The position numbers were made by a program, and so were the translations under genes. Source: Tachypleus tridentatus (taxonomy: Eukaryota > Arthropoda > Merostomata > Xiphosura > Limulidae). Taken from it: 64,000 nt of DNA. Shown piece by piece: positions 43,921-56,640 of the stretch (position 1 is its first letter; each line of letters begins with the position of its first letter). Under the pieces are notes generated by a model that saw only the letters and a program-made list of their open reading frames with translations, did not search any database and had not been told where the DNA came from. The stretch spans positions 167,407,874-167,471,873 of the forward strand of contig NC_134830.1 of assembly GCF_004210375.1 (NCBI RefSeq). Direction: 5' to 3'.

Positions 43921-44150
43921 TTATGTTTTGTACTTAACAATCAATTTATCTTCATGTTTCGTACTCAACTATCAATTTATCTTCATGTTTCCTAATCAAC
44001 TACCTGATCATCTTCATGTTTCCTAATCAACTATCTAATCATCTTCATGTTTCCTAATCAACTATCTAATCATCTTCATGTTTCCTAATCAACTATCTAA
44101 TCATCTTCATGTTTCCTAATCAACTATCTATTTAATTTCACGTTTTCTAT
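43921..44150. repeat. 31-bp tandem repeat, about 7 copies
   Basis: Unit TTTCCTAATCAACTATCTAA then TCATCTTCATG. It follows the previous array after an old SINE remnant at about 43830-43910. Confidence 0.94.
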
Positions 44151-44930
44151 TTAACTATATACTCCGGTTTCTTAGCAGACGAAAACATACGTTTATTTGA
44201 ATAAATATTTTAAATGTTTTAGAAGTTCTGTAATGATAATATAATACAATGCATTAGAAAATACAATTACAGACAACAAAAATACCAAAATCTAAAGTTA
44301 TGTATGCAGTGTGAGACAATACACACTATGTCATAGAAATTACGTATATAAAAGAATGCTTGCCACTGTACGATCCAGGTTTTGGCAGAGGACTGCTGAC
44401 TCCAACAAAGGCTACAATTTGTCGTTGTTAGGACTGTCAAATATATATCCTCACCTTTCAGTTGTATCTTACACTGCGATTGATAGTCTTACACACTTTT
44501 CTTTCTGGAGTTATCAAATTTTTCATTATAAACATGCAAATATATTCAAGTTGTAACAGGTGGCTTAACGCATGTCATTAAGTTACCAACACAGAAACAA
44601 TACAGCCTCTCGCTAGTTTATTGAGTAAAAATAGAACAGGATACTTTACTTACAGGTAAACGCGTGGTAGTTAGGGCTTTCTTACACATTGACCATCTCT
44701 GTCGCTTAGATTCCGATCACAGGTGATAAGAAAGCTGGAAAGAGGATCAGGAAATGTGACGTTACAAGAATGAGCCCGCGCATGCGTAAGAAATTAAGAT
44801 ACAAAACACGTTTAATCAAAAGTAACGGGTGTATCTCGCGTTAGGAAGACAATTTTCCCTTCGTTCATTTTGACGAAAACTAACGGTCATGTGTAGGTAC
44901 ATATATTTGAATAAAACTGTTTGTTTGTTT
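44151..44930. other. Non-repetitive stretch with CpG-richer segment at 44650-44880
   Basis: Unlike its surroundings, 44650-44880 has several CpGs (GCCCGCGCATGCGTAAG, CTCGCGTTAGG). On the minus strand it ends in a consensus donor at 44656 (ACCT followed by GTAAGTAAAG). It may be a 5' untranslated exon and promoter for the minus-strand cadherin. Not proven. Confidence 0.3.
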
Positions 44931-45167
44931 TTTGAATTTCATGCACGAGGGCTATCTGCGTTAATCATCCCTAATTTAGCAGTGTAAGACTAGAGGGAAA
45001 GCAGCTAGTCACCACCACCCACCGTCAACTCTTTTACCAACGAATAGAGGGATTGACCGTCTCATTATAACCCCCTCACGGCTAAAAGGATGAGCATGTT
45101 TGATGTGACGGCGATTCGAACCCTCGACCCTCAGATCACGAATCCAGAGCCTTAACCACCTGGTCAT
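44931..45167 (-). mobile_element. SINE, Thr-like family
   Basis: Reverse copy, tail shortened (TTTGAATTTCATGCACGAGG), small body deletion, head ending CCACCTGGTCA. Confidence 0.92.
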
Positions 45168-45450
45168 TTTATAACAGAACAGGATGAATTTAAGAGTTTT
45201 TGCATTGTCATGTAATTAATTTTAATTGCTGAAAATCACATTCAAAGTTAAGATGGCCATCTTACCTTACCTTCCCCTACCCTGTCTGCCGGACAAAAGA
45301 ATGATTTACGTAAATATTGGAGGTTTCCAACCATTTTGGAAAATTACTGAAACTAATTGCTGAATATAGAATCAGTGGATCCGAAATATGGTAATAATAA
45401 AAATGTAAGTGCAAATAGACAAGCATAAGTGTAATTTAACTTTTTTGTTT
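45168..45450. other. Stretch with nothing recognised
   Basis: A minus-strand GTAAGGTAAG donor-like sequence lies near 45262-45271, without a supported exon. Confidence 0.45.
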
Positions 45451-45717
45451 GTTTTGAATTTCGCGCAAAGCTATTCAAGGGCAATTTGTGCTAGCCGTCC
45501 CTAATTTAGCAGTGTAAAACTAGAGAGAAGGCATCTAGTCATTACCACCCACTGCCAACCTTTGGGCTTCTCTTTGACGAACGAATAGTGAGACTGACTG
45601 TCACATTATAACGCCCCAAACGGCTGAAAGGGAAGCATGTTTGGTGCGAGGGGGATTCGAACCCGCTACACTCAGATTACGAGTTGAGCGCCTAAACCCA
45701 CCTGGCCATGCGGGGCC
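45451..45717 (-). mobile_element. SINE, Thr-like family, full length
   Basis: Reverse copy from GTTTTGAATTTCGCGCAAAG to CCTGGCCATGCGGGGCC. Confidence 0.94.
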
Positions 45718-47744
45718 AATGTAACTCGTGTTACATTTTTTCTGATATTTTTCTGAATCTGAACTGTTTATACACTGTTTGAGTTACTTTCGGACATTTG
45801 TACATTCTTAGGTTTTGTTTAGAAATGTTGGGTTGAGCCATGCTCACTTGATCAGGTTTCATTTTATAATGCGTAAATAAACTTTACGCTAGTTTCCCAG
45901 AGAGGTAATCGACAGCCGCCTGGAGGTGTCACTTATTTTAACCAGTTGTACCATTATACAGTAGTGTGTTTTCTGTGAACTAGTCAGTAGACCCCAAAAT
46001 GACATTACATAAAGGATGGTTAGCATTGCAATTTGTGCTGTTGTGACGTCAGTGAAATGCACATGTCATGAATCACGAGAGAATTATGCACTTAGTAGGC
46101 TACAGTACATCATAACATAACTTCAACAGGAAAAAATTAAAATACTTGTTACTCTTAATTTTGGTATCATTTACTTTTGAAAAAGAACATTTTTGGGGAC
46201 CGTGCAAAAGTGCATCTAATTATACCACATTTAAATGAGTAGTTTTAAGTGTATATACACGAGGAAATAAGGGACAGAGGTTTACTCAGGAAGACAGGAT
46301 GTTTAGTGATGATGATACGCTTTCTAAGCCTCCATATTTAAGTTTAGCAGTGTCCTCAAAACGAGGGCAATTTGTGCACAAACGAGGCTTGTGTTTTATG
46401 TTACCTTGTATTTGTCACAGCATTTTCATCTCTTTTCTTGAACCACCTCGCTCAACCATTAAGAGCCGTTCAACCATGAAGACAACATATATCATATTTA
46501 TATATTTTTTCTTTTCTTCTTTAAGGGTCACGACCGGTCCCATCATTTCTGAATTAGATAGAGCTTGTCTCTGAGGGTCACCAACCCTCCCCCACATCAT
46601 CTACTTGCTCTGTCCTCACTTCACATCCAGGTTTTTATTGTCACGACTACAAACATTTACTTCCTGGTTGTGCACGTGCATTACCTCGTTCTCATCTGCA
46701 GGGTAAGATTATGGTTCCTGCTGGAGACTTAGAACTCATAATGAGGTGGTATGATCAACACATATTAGAACGAAACAGGCTTTACATCTCAAATTTCCGA
46801 AAAATATCGTGCTTAGTGACGGATATCTTGTAGTTTCATATAATCAATTATAACGAATCTAAGATTTATAGTTATGGAAAGAATTTTAATTCAGTGATTA
46901 TTTTCTAGAAATCCATTCATTTTCCAGTCAGATATGTTTTTATATATTTTATCCACAATAAAGCTACAAATAAATGTGCTGAAAAAATATACAGCCTGAG
47001 GTGAGTATATATGTTTTTTCCGCAACTGATAGTAGATTCCTCTAGGTTGTTTTTCAACATTGGTATAGCATGGATGATTAGCTACATCTGATATGACTTG
47101 TATGTATTAACACAATAGCACGTCGCCGCAGACGTGATCCGTGGTGCCACGGGCGATCTTTTAACGCTTATACATTTAGACAACGGCGAATTTCTGATCA
47201 TACAGAGTGTGTCGTTGCTCTACTACAGGCAGACTGATTGTTGTTCGACGTATCAAAGTATTTTCTTAGACAGGTTATCTGTACGCTCAAATATCACAGA
47301 AATTCAAAGCTTACGAAAAATCAGTTTCAAATACATATAACGTAATGAATATCTCTAGCAAGAGACGAATAGTAAAAAACAATTTAAACAGACTCCTACT
47401 ATGGGTAGGGCCACCATTATCATTGCCAAAGTTCGAAGTCTGGCCATCTAAGACTTTTCACCCAAGAAATGATTGCTAACGCGTTACACATATTGAAGGA
47501 GATTGTGGCCTAATCAATATGTATGAGTAACTAAATCAGATGCTACTCACCATTGAAATTATACAAACTGTGTGCTTGAATTATTAGAAGAATGAGGGCC
47601 TCCCAACACAGAATGTGGAGAAAGCTTCTCTCCTACTTTTAAGATTGCCACAGGTTTTTCTAGTGATAGGTGTTTAAAATTCATAAAGTGTACAGTAAGG
47701 AAAGGTGATTTCTGTTTAATGTCAAAAAGTTAGTAATACTAATT
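45718..47744. other. About 2 kb with nothing firmly recognised
   Basis: Open frames at 46299-46574 (plus) and 46415-46600 (minus) overlap and show no domain. A GC-richer patch (GTCGCCGCAGACGTGATCCG) sits near 47120-47150. None is supported as a gene. Confidence 0.5.
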
Positions 47745-49215
47745 GTAAGAGACTCCTACACTGTATGTTCATGATGCCAAGAAAATATTACCTCATCAGG
47801 GTAAAGCATGAAGTTACTTATCTAGTCCAACTAATTGTACTAGACACCTACACTGTATGTTCATGATGCCAAGAAAATATTACCTCATCAGGATAAAGCA
47901 TGAAGTTACTTATCTAGTCCAACTAATTGTACTAGACACCTACACTGTATGTTCATGATGCCAAGAAAATATTACCTCATCAGGGTAAAGCATGAAGTTA
48001 CTTATCTAGTCCAACTAATTGTACTAGACACCTACACTGTATGTTCATGATGCCAAGAAAATATTACCTCATCAGGATAAAGCATGAAGTTACTTATCTA
48101 GTCCAACTAATTGTACTAGACACCTACACTGTATGTTCATGATGCCAAGAAAATATTACCTCATCAGGGTAAAGCATGAAGTTACTTATCTAGTCCAACT
48201 AATTGTACGAGACTCCTACACTGTATGTTCATGATGCCAAGAAAATATTACCTCATCAGGGTAAAGCATGAAGTTACTTATCTAGTCCAACTAATTGTAC
48301 TAGACACCTACACTGTATGTTCATGATGCCAAGAAAATATTACCTCATCAGGGTAAAGCATGAAGTTACTTATCTAGTCCAACTAATTGTACTAGACACC
48401 TACACTGTATGTTCATGATGCCAAGAAAATATTACCTCATCAGGGTAAAGCATGAAGTTACTTATCTAGTCCAACTAATTGTACGAGACTCCTACACTGT
48501 ATGTTCATGATGCCAAGAAAATATTACCTCATCAGGGTAAAGCATGAAGTTACTTATCTAGTCCAACTAATTGTACTAGACACCTACACTGTATGTTCAT
48601 GATGCCAAGAAAATATTACCTCATCAGGGTAAAGCATGAAGTTACTTATCTAGTCCAACTAATTGTACGAGACTCCTACACTGTATGTTCATGATGCCAA
48701 GAAAATATTACCTCATCAGGGTAAAGCATGAAGTTACTTATCTAGTCCAACTAATTGTACTAGACACCTACACTGTATGTTCATGATGCCAAGAAAATAT
48801 TACCTCATCAGGGTAAAGCATGAAGTTACTTATCTAGTCCAACTAATTGTACGAGACTCCTACACTGTATGTTCATGATGCCAAGAAAATATTACCTCAT
48901 CAGGGTAAAGCATGAAGTTACTTATCTAGTCCAACTAATTGTACTAGACACCTACACTGTATGTTCATGATGCCAAGAAAATATTACCTCATCAGGATAA
49001 AGCATCAAGTCACTTATCTAGTCCAACCAATTGTACGAGACTCCTACACTATATGTCCATGATGCCAAGAAAATATTACCTCATCAGAAAAAAGCATCAA
49101 GTCACTTATCTAGTCCAACTAATTGTAAGAGACTCCTACACTGTATGTTCATGATGCTAAGAAAATATCAATTCATCAGGATATAGCATCAAGTCACTTC
49201 TCTAGTCCACATGTA
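47745..49215. repeat. 92-bp satellite-like array, 16 copies
   Basis: Unit CTACACTGTATGTTCATGAT, GCCAAGAAAATATTACCTCA, TCAGGGTAAAGCATGAAGTT, ACTTATCTAGTCCAACTAAT, TGTACTAGACAC. Inner copies are almost identical. Junction types TACTAGACACC and TACGAGACTCC alternate regularly in the second half, forming a 184-bp higher-order unit; edge copies are diverged. Confidence 0.98.
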
Positions 49216-49489
49216 GTAGTGTTCCTAAAAAGTTGAGGGTAACAAAACCAATGTTTTCCAAATGCTTTTCCCAGTATAACAGTAAGTAAAATTATCACAC
49301 ATCCTGGAATCATGAGCACTTGGTTTAAGTGTAGTCTTGAAATCTGATATTCGTGCATTGTAGTCTCGTGGAAACGTCTTTAAAGATGTTTGGTTGCCAT
49401 TTGCTCACGGTTCCTTCTAGAAAATGGTTACAATGAAACTTTATGTGTCAATATCATACTGAGTCCAATCAACAAAAAGTGATGATGTT
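49216..49489. other. Stretch with nothing recognised
   Basis: No supported feature. Confidence 0.6.
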
Positions 49490-49568
49490 CATTAGCTGTC
49501 TTCCCTCTAGTCTGTCACTACTGAATTAGTGATGGACAGTTAGCAACAAGTATCAAACCAAACAAACA
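49490..49568 (+). mobile_element. SINE body/tail fragment, variant
   Basis: TTAGCTGTCTTCCCTCTAGT, a TGTCACTACTGAATTAG variant, and an AACCAAACAAACAC tail. Confidence 0.7.
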
Positions 49569-49779
49569 CGTTAACAAAGAACGAACAACAGGAGAGTTGA
49601 ATGAGTGTTCTAATAAATTATGATTGGTTGAAAACAAAATCTGCTGTGGAGCTAGAAGAGCTCTTATTTAAATGATTTTTATACTTGTCTTGGATTAACA
49701 GAGTTGTTAACTGTACGTTTCATGTGTGGAACGTTCTGACATTGTAGTTGTAAATGCGAAAACAAAAGTGTGTGTATGT

Positions 49780-49892
49780 GTGTATGTTTCATAGTAAAGT
49801 CATATTGGGTTATCTGCTGTGCCCACCGAAGAGAAACCAACCCTGATTTTAGAATTGTTAATACGAAGACTTATTACCGTTCTACTAGGGGA
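49780..49892 (-). mobile_element. Val-like tRNA SINE, degraded
   Basis: Reverse copy with GGTTATCTGCTGTGCCCACC and head ACCGTTCTACTAGGGG. Confidence 0.7.
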
Positions 49893-50091
49893 CTTAATAT
49901 AAAAGTATTTGAGTTGTTTGATGTCCGTGTATAGGTGATTTTTATAAAATATTTGTAAAACCTGTATATTAAACTATTACACAAACTATGAATTGGATTG
50001 TTAGAAGGGGGTGGACAGAGAAATCAAGGTTCGATGGTTAGTTAAGATCGCTCGAGAAATAATGATTACACAGTTATTCACCCATCGACTA

Positions 50092-50167
50092 TTTGTGATG
50101 TGCCCTTAACGGGTATCGATATCCGATTCTTAAAGATATTATTAACTGCTGTGCCACAGGAGGGGGC
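50092..50167 (-). mobile_element. tRNA-SINE head remnant
   Basis: GATGTGCCCTTAACGGGTAT and TGCTGTGCCACAGGAGGGGG resemble the second SINE family's reversed head. Confidence 0.55.
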
Positions 50168-50697
50168 TTCATTAAGGAATTGTATACTCTTGAACTTTTT
50201 TTCTGGTTATTTTTCTACAGATACGCTAGGGTAGAAACGTGAATAGTTGGAATTGAACACCAAAATAATGTTAAGTTGCTAATCAGCTGGTAGAGCCATA
50301 TTTTTTAACTTCATTCAAACTTTTAACTCACTGAATGAAGTTATTAAAGTGGCGAAAAATAAAATTTGCTAGTGAACAAAAATAAAAGTCAAATTTGGTG
50401 ATGCTGGCTTTTCTAGTTACTGAATGTTTTCGTGTGCACAGCAAATTCTTGGAAACTATAACTTTAACTGAAAGAAACATTAATTTTTTTTTGTGTGTAT
50501 ACTAGCAAGTCTTATCACCTCTGTCTAAGTGGACAACAAGTGTTTCTTTCAATACTATCGGTCAATACAACAATTTCTTTAGCGGTTGCTATTATGTTTT
50601 GCTAACTACGAGCATAAGAAACTTCATTAGCTGTTTTATCAAGCTGGGGAAAGCCAACACTTTGTCAAGTTTCACTAAGAATAAGTGTGAAGAGTTT
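50168..50697. other. Stretch with nothing recognised
   Basis: AT-rich, no supported feature. Confidence 0.6.
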
Positions 50698-50776
50698 ATT
50701 TGTTTGTTTGTTTTAATTTCACGTAAAGCTATTCAAAGGCTATCTGCGCTAGCCGTCCCTAATTTAACACTGTAAG
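50698..50776 (-). mobile_element. SINE 3'-tail fragment, reversed
   Basis: TTTGTTTGTTTTAATTTCAC to CGTCCCTAATTTAACACTGT; body and head absent. Confidence 0.88.
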
Positions 50777-51270
50777 TTTGAGTTTTCTGTACTACATAAA
50801 TAATGAGTTTAGTTTTATCTCTTAGCTTTTGAGTTGTTTTCGATAGGATATTTTTGATTCGTTTCAACCTTGTTGGGATCCATTGTAATTGTACCATCGT
50901 TAGAAATACTGCATTTATCAGCATGTTCACCTAGAGTGTTGGACAAGAATATGAAACTCAGTTATTTACGCAGCACAAAAAAGTTTACAGAAGCAGTGTT
51001 TAGAATTCACTTATTTACAGAAGGTGTTTAGAGTGTTTAGAATTCACTTATTTAAAATATGGTTTTATATGTTTAATTTTCAGTACTTCTTATTACGGAT
51101 ATACACATAATTATTTTCGCCTCACACAAAAACAAAAACCTTGGTTATAATAAACTTTAACCCTTTATGGTAAGTGTTATTAAGCCTGACGTATTAATAT
51201 TGAAAACCATATAATTACCATTTAATACATTTTCATTATTTACCATATATTAACTTCTTTCCTCTGTCTT
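50777..51270. other. Stretch with nothing recognised
   Basis: A short duplication (TTTAGAATTCACTTATTTA, about 50 bp apart near 51000-51055) is the only item seen. Confidence 0.6.
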
Positions 51271-51548
51271 TTGGTTTGTTTTGTTTTGAATTTCGCACAA
51301 AGCTATTCGAGGGCTATCTGCGCTAGCCAGCCCTAATTTAGAAGTGTCAAACAAGAGGGAAGGCAACCAGTCATCACCATCCACCGCCAGCTCTTGAGCT
51401 ACTCTTTTGTCAATGAATAGTGGGATTAACCGCCACATTATAACGCCGTCACGGCTAAAAGGGCGAACCGGTTTGGTGTGACAGGGATTTGAACTCAAGA
51501 CCCTCAGATTACGAGTCGAGTGCCTTAACCACCTGGCTACGTCAGGCC
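51271..51548 (-). mobile_element. SINE, Thr-like family, full length
   Basis: Reverse copy from TTGGTTTGTTTTGTTTTGAA to CACCTGGCTACGTCAGGCC. Confidence 0.94.
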
Positions 51549-52915
51549 TAATTGCGAAGAGACTGGTAACTTGAAACATCTCTATAAGAGAGTCTATTTT
51601 CTAAACGAGTATGTTAACTAAATTCTACTTTCAATTCTAAGCCTCAAGTATTACAGAATTCATTTCTACAGAACCTGAAAATATTAAGTGACCAATTTAT
51701 GCTGACATTATTTGATAGCCTTGACATTAGAGTTAAGTCAGAGATGGAACTGAAGCAACTGTGTCAAAGGGCAGAAACTCAAGCTGGTCTTGTTAAGTCT
51801 TCCCAGACAAGAGGAAACTTGTATAACTTAACCTGCTTCGTGTGTTTCGTGTGCTTCGAACGTTGAAGGTTCCGTAAAGGAAACCGGACAATCAGGCTTA
51901 ACTTACGCCCACAACCACATTTTTTTGAAGCACAAAACAATATTTCTCAAAATTTTTGGGTACTTTCATCTACACATATGGGTCATTATGTGGGCGATGA
52001 ATGAGAGACAAATGATCAAAGTAAGAAAACGACTACTGTTTTACACCTCGATACGTTATCTAAACTTATTATGCGATGTTGGTTTAGGGTTAGCATTCAA
52101 AGCATGAAACAAAATAAGGTTATACATGTTAAAGAGTTGTTATTATATTGCTAATGAAAAATATTTTAGGTGTTAAAGGTAGTTTACCATTATTTGTGAC
52201 AATATTTATAAAAGAAATCAGAGATTTTCTTTTAGCTCTAATTCCTTTCTTTCTGACCAATAAAATGAGGATAAAAGACAAAGAAATAAATAAAAATATG
52301 TGTATCTGAAATCTCGTATAACTTGGCTGCAAGTCTCGTTTAATCAACAAACAAGTATAATTACAGCACAATGTTTATATAACTTAAACAAAGCGAAACG
52401 AAACGAAAGGATGTTAAATATGATAACTCACATCGAAAACAAGTATACAGCTAGTAGGTGTTCCTAACGAAAACCAAAAATAAAAAACAAACTAATAAAA
52501 CCGGTTACTGCGAGCGGATCACCAGGGTTACTAAATAAATCTTGTATTATAAGGTTACCGTTTAACACCATAATTAACAGTGTACTGGAATGTAATACGT
52601 CTAGACAAAAATACATGAGTAAAAGAGCCACTATAAATTGATCACTAGGGATAATAATTACATCGTATCTCATCAGATTACCATTTCAGCCCCGCAATAA
52701 ACCGTGTAATGAAACCGAAGATAACTTGCTCAAGAAGTATTGTCAGAAGTGTGGAAATTACAACTAGCACTACAAACTCCAATAAGGTGATGAAACATCT
52801 AATCCACTGTAAGTTGTTAAATCTGGTGAACAAAACAAACAAAACAATTTAATCAACTGACGCATGCGCTTTGTGACCTTGAAAAGTGATTTCAACATTT
52901 CAAGTTGAAGCTGTG
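51549..52915. other. Stretch with an old degraded tandem duplication
   Basis: Around 52515-52720 two related segments (GATCACCAGGGTTACTAAAT and GATCACTAGGGATAATAATT, each followed by an AGxTTACCxTTT motif and a CCGTGTA/CAGTGTA end) suggest an old duplication of about 120 bp. No gene is supported. Confidence 0.45.
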
Positions 52916-53066
52916 ATTTGGTTTGTTTGTTCTGAATTTTGCGCAGAGCTGGCGGTGGGTGGTGATGATTAGCTGTCTTCTCTTTAGTCTTACACTACTA
53001 AATTAGGAACAGCTAGCGCAGATAGCCTTCGAGTAGCTTTGCGCGAATTTCAAAACAAACAAAACC
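52916..53066. mobile_element. Two SINE pieces in opposite orientation, fused
   Basis: A reversed tail (TTTGGTTTGTTTGTTCTGAA to GCGCAGAGCT) is joined directly to a forward body and tail (GGCGGTGGGTGGTGATGATT to GCGCGAATTTCAAAAC), giving a foldback SINE with tails facing outward. Confidence 0.88.
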
Positions 53067-53396
53067 TATTTAAGCTAAGTCATCAGTAGAACTTTCAGAT
53101 GTTTTACCAGCCACAATAGTTTGTTATTTTTTAGGCCAAATCTAATCATTGACCCTTTTTTGTTCCATCATAGGTATCATACGCCGATTTTAGCACTATA
53201 ACACTATTAGTTTACTTATATCTAACAGTCACCAGGGGAAGTTTTTCCTTTTCTGTAATTTGAAGTTTCAACTACAACTTATAGGCCTAAATTCAAAAGT
53301 AGCGTCATCTATTGACAGCCATGAAAATAAATAAACTGGGATTTTCCTGTCTCACAGACAAATGTCACTTGTTTAATCACATTTACTTTATATACA

Positions 53397-53676
53397 CGGC
53401 CGGGCATGGCCAAGCGTGTTAAGGCGTGTAACTCGTAATCTGAGGGTCGCGGGTTCGCATCCCGTCACGTCAAACATGCTCGCTTTCCCAGCCGTGAGGG
53501 CGTTATAATGTGACGGTCAATCCCACTATTCGTTGGTAAAAGAGTAGCCCAAGAGTTGGCGGTGGGTGGTGATGACTAGCTGCCTTCCCTCTAGTCTTAC
53601 ACTACTAAATTAGGGACGGCTAGCACAGATAGCCCTCGAGTAGCTTTATGCGAAATTAAAAAAAAAACAAACAAAC
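53397..53676 (+). mobile_element. SINE, Thr-like family, full length
   Basis: Forward copy, head CGGCCGGGCATGGCCAAGCG, close to the apparent family consensus throughout, A-rich tail. Confidence 0.96.
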
Positions 53677-54828
53677 AATTTATCTGCACACGTTAAGCAC
53701 CACATTCGTGTTGTGAATAAGTGGAACACATATCTATCAAAAATAAACACCACAAACTTTCAACACTGGTATATATAAACGAGTTTGCATATTATGACAC
53801 GTCGGTCTGAAATAAACAAACATATAAAATAATTCAAAAGAGATATTCTGTTTCTTTAGACTAGTAATTGAAGTACAGTATTACTGTCGTCAAATGTAAA
53901 ACCCAAGAGACTACTTTAACATTCATTTATTCTAGCCAATCAAAACATGTATATCATATTATATTGTCTTCTCGACTATCGAAGTAATAAAATGGATGTT
54001 ACTGGTTTGACTAAAACCAAATCGTGCACGTATTATTTATTCAAAGCTTCGTTGCCTGTTGTTACGCACTTTGCTCTGATTTAGCGATTTCGACAGCAAC
54101 ACGAATGTGTAAGTTGAACTCTAAGAAAACAACCGAATCACATATCTACCACATGAATTTTTTTTTGCTTGGGAGTTTCGTTGTTGAAAAGTTTTTCCTG
54201 CGTAACTACGAGTTCGTATTTACAATTTTCACTGGTTCATGAATTATTTTATTATGTATCCTTATGAATTATTTTATTATGTATCCTTAAACTAGAATTT
54301 TAAAGTATTCTTGATTCGCAAAATACATTTAAACGTTCATTCTTCGAAAAGTTTTAGACTCTTATCATATACTCAAATACATATGCACTGCATAAAAATG
54401 ATAACTAATAACAGTTATGCACATGCGTGTGTGTGTTTAATATACATATCTTGATCCAATTTATTCTATCAAATTTCTCAGTAATGAAATAAAACAATTA
54501 GAGGAATGTTGAGGTATTTTATTTTATTATTCTGTTGTTATGTAGTTGGTTCTAGTGTCACGTTGCTCGAAAAATAATGGCAGATTTTAAATTTTAGTTT
54601 TAATTAGAAAAAAAATTGAAATGCAACTTTATTAATCAGAATGGAAACCTAATGAATCTACACAAATTTTGCCAACGAAAAGCAAGACTATTTATGTCAT
54701 GACGATAAAACTGTGGAGTCCTAGAACTCAAAAATTGTTAAAGCCATTCTTTGTTACCGCTTTGTTGTTGAATCGTTTGTCCTGTGAAAAAGTTGTCCAA
54801 GTGTTTGTTAAAGTCTGAGGAGTAAGGT
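53677..54828. other. Stretch with nothing recognised except a short duplication
   Basis: ATGAATTATTTTATTATGTA is present twice in tandem at 54239-54290 (26-bp period). Otherwise AT-rich. Confidence 0.6.
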
Positions 54829-54934
54829 GTTTGTGTTATAGCAAAGCCACATCTGCTCAGCCCACTAAGGGGAATCGAACCGCTGATTTTAGCGTTGTAA
54901 ATCCGGAGACATACCGCTGTACTAGCGGGGTGCA
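54829..54934 (-). mobile_element. SINE, Val-like tRNA family
   Basis: Reverse copy: TGTGTTATAGCAAAGCCACA, GGGGAATCGAACCGCTGATT, head ACCGCTGTACTAGCGGGG. It sits at the 3' side of the hAT relic. Confidence 0.87.
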
Positions 54935-56640
54935 GGAGTAAGGAGGATGACGTAGTGTTTGGTAGCCCAGTTCGCTGGGATTCTGAAACGTCATTTGAAT
55001 AACTTGTGACCGACCGATATGATGAAGCAAATTAGTCATTTTCCCATGTAACTTTCTACGAATTTCTTTCAATTCGTGATAGTAAACTTTCGCAGTGATA
55101 TCGTGGCTCTGGTTGAAAAAGCTGTAATAGATAAAACCAACCACAGGTCACCATACAGCAACGTATCCCAAACGTTCTCGGTTCATCGTTCTCAGCAATT
55201 TTCTTACGGCGTCCCTGGACAAAAATAAAAACCGAACAGTTTCGTTTATTAAGTAGTCAGGTCCAAACAACTTGATACTTAATAAGTATTTATGTCCTAA
55301 TAAGTTAGTAGCCGTTTGAAAACAATGATACACGTAAACTGAAATTAAAAACAACATTTATTGGATGTAACAAACTGCCGTAAGAGGGGACACAATCTTC
55401 ATCCATTTTTCCTCCCCACAGTAGTAACTTTTTTCTGAAGGCTGAAAGTTCTAGATTGTTCATGTTGCTTCCCCGCAGAGAGAGAATGAACGCATTAAGT
55501 CTTCAGTATCCAATAAGTTTTTTTAGCACATTCGTGTTCTTCTTCTTCGAGATAAGAGTAGAGTTCTTGTCGAAATTCGAACAAACGGGACAGTTATTCC
55601 CACGGGAGAGCCATCGCGAGCTATAGTAGTACAACAAAGATATATGCTCAGATCCCATATCCTCACACTGTTTTTATAAACCTCGCCTTCGGCTGACTTT
55701 TTATAAAATTCATCACTTTCAACACACTTTCCAGGACTAGATTCAGTGGAGGACTCAGGTGCTTTGACGCAAGGGCTTCTTTATGGATTATACAGTGGGT
55801 CCACATTGCATCAAGAGCTTTGTTTTATATGAGTGCTTGTAATCCGCCAAAACAGCCGGACATAGAACGACCACCATCGGTACAGACATCAACGCGCTTA
55901 GTCCAGTCTAAGTTGTTTTCACACATAAAAGTGTCAAGGATCTCAAACAAGTCTCAAGCCTTTATACCTATAGTGATACATTTACGAAAGGTCTTCCAAA
56001 ATTTTGTCGCCATCCATGAACCATGTGTAGCAGATTAAATGAGCATCCTTGTTACTCTCTGTCATCTCACGTGGTTGTAATCTGAATTCCTTTCCTTCCG
56101 CTTTTTCAATTAGCTGATCATTGAGGTCTTTGGCCGTGTGTTGGATTCTACGACTGATGATATTGTTGGATAAAGGCACCTTTGAAAGCAGTCTTCCCGC
56201 TGAGTCACCAACCATAATGTTCACCATATCCATTGCAACCGGTAAAATCAGTTCTTCTGCAATGGTGTGAGGCTTTTTATATTTCGCAACTCTATGTGCC
56301 ACCTTATAGGATGCTAGCAAAGCATTGATTGGTATTGATGCTTGTTTCAACAATGTGCCTTTTTGTTCTTTCAATTCTTTTAACTATGTGGTAAAATAAA
56401 CACACAATTTACTAGCCATGTTAGGATGATTGGTCTCTGAGTGGTGTCTTAGTTTACTTGGAAGCATGCACTCTGGAGCCTAAATCTTTAGACATAATAC
56501 ACACTGCAGATACTCTTTGTGATTAACGCCTATCAAAGTAAAACCAAAATGTAAATAACTATTGTCATATTTTTAATGTTTCCGTTTCTTCACAACTTTG
56601 CCATTAGTCTGTGGTTCGCCATCTTTTTCTTTGCTTCCAC
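54935..56640 (-). pseudogene. hAT transposase relic, ZBED5-like
   Basis: Minus-strand remains of a hAT-superfamily transposase of the kind domesticated as vertebrate ZBED5. In order: a BED zinc-finger piece with FGFTLIGVN, CVLC and RHHSETNHPN near 56430-56570; LKEQKGTLLKQASIP and SYKVAHRVAKYKKPHTIAEE (about 56260-56375); LSKVPLSNNIISRRIQ; NKDAHLICYTWFMD; VCTDGGRSMSGC (about 55820-55860); MWTHCIIHKEALASKHLSP (about 55730-55790); and a C-terminal MTFQNPSELGYQ-like stretch near 54960. Several stops and frameshifts interrupt it, including within the finger. Dead transposon, not a host gene as it stands. Confidence 0.85.

Noticed and set aside
46299..46600. Overlapping frames on both strands near 46.3-46.6 kb
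   Set aside because: No recognisable domain, splice context or codon pattern; probably chance.
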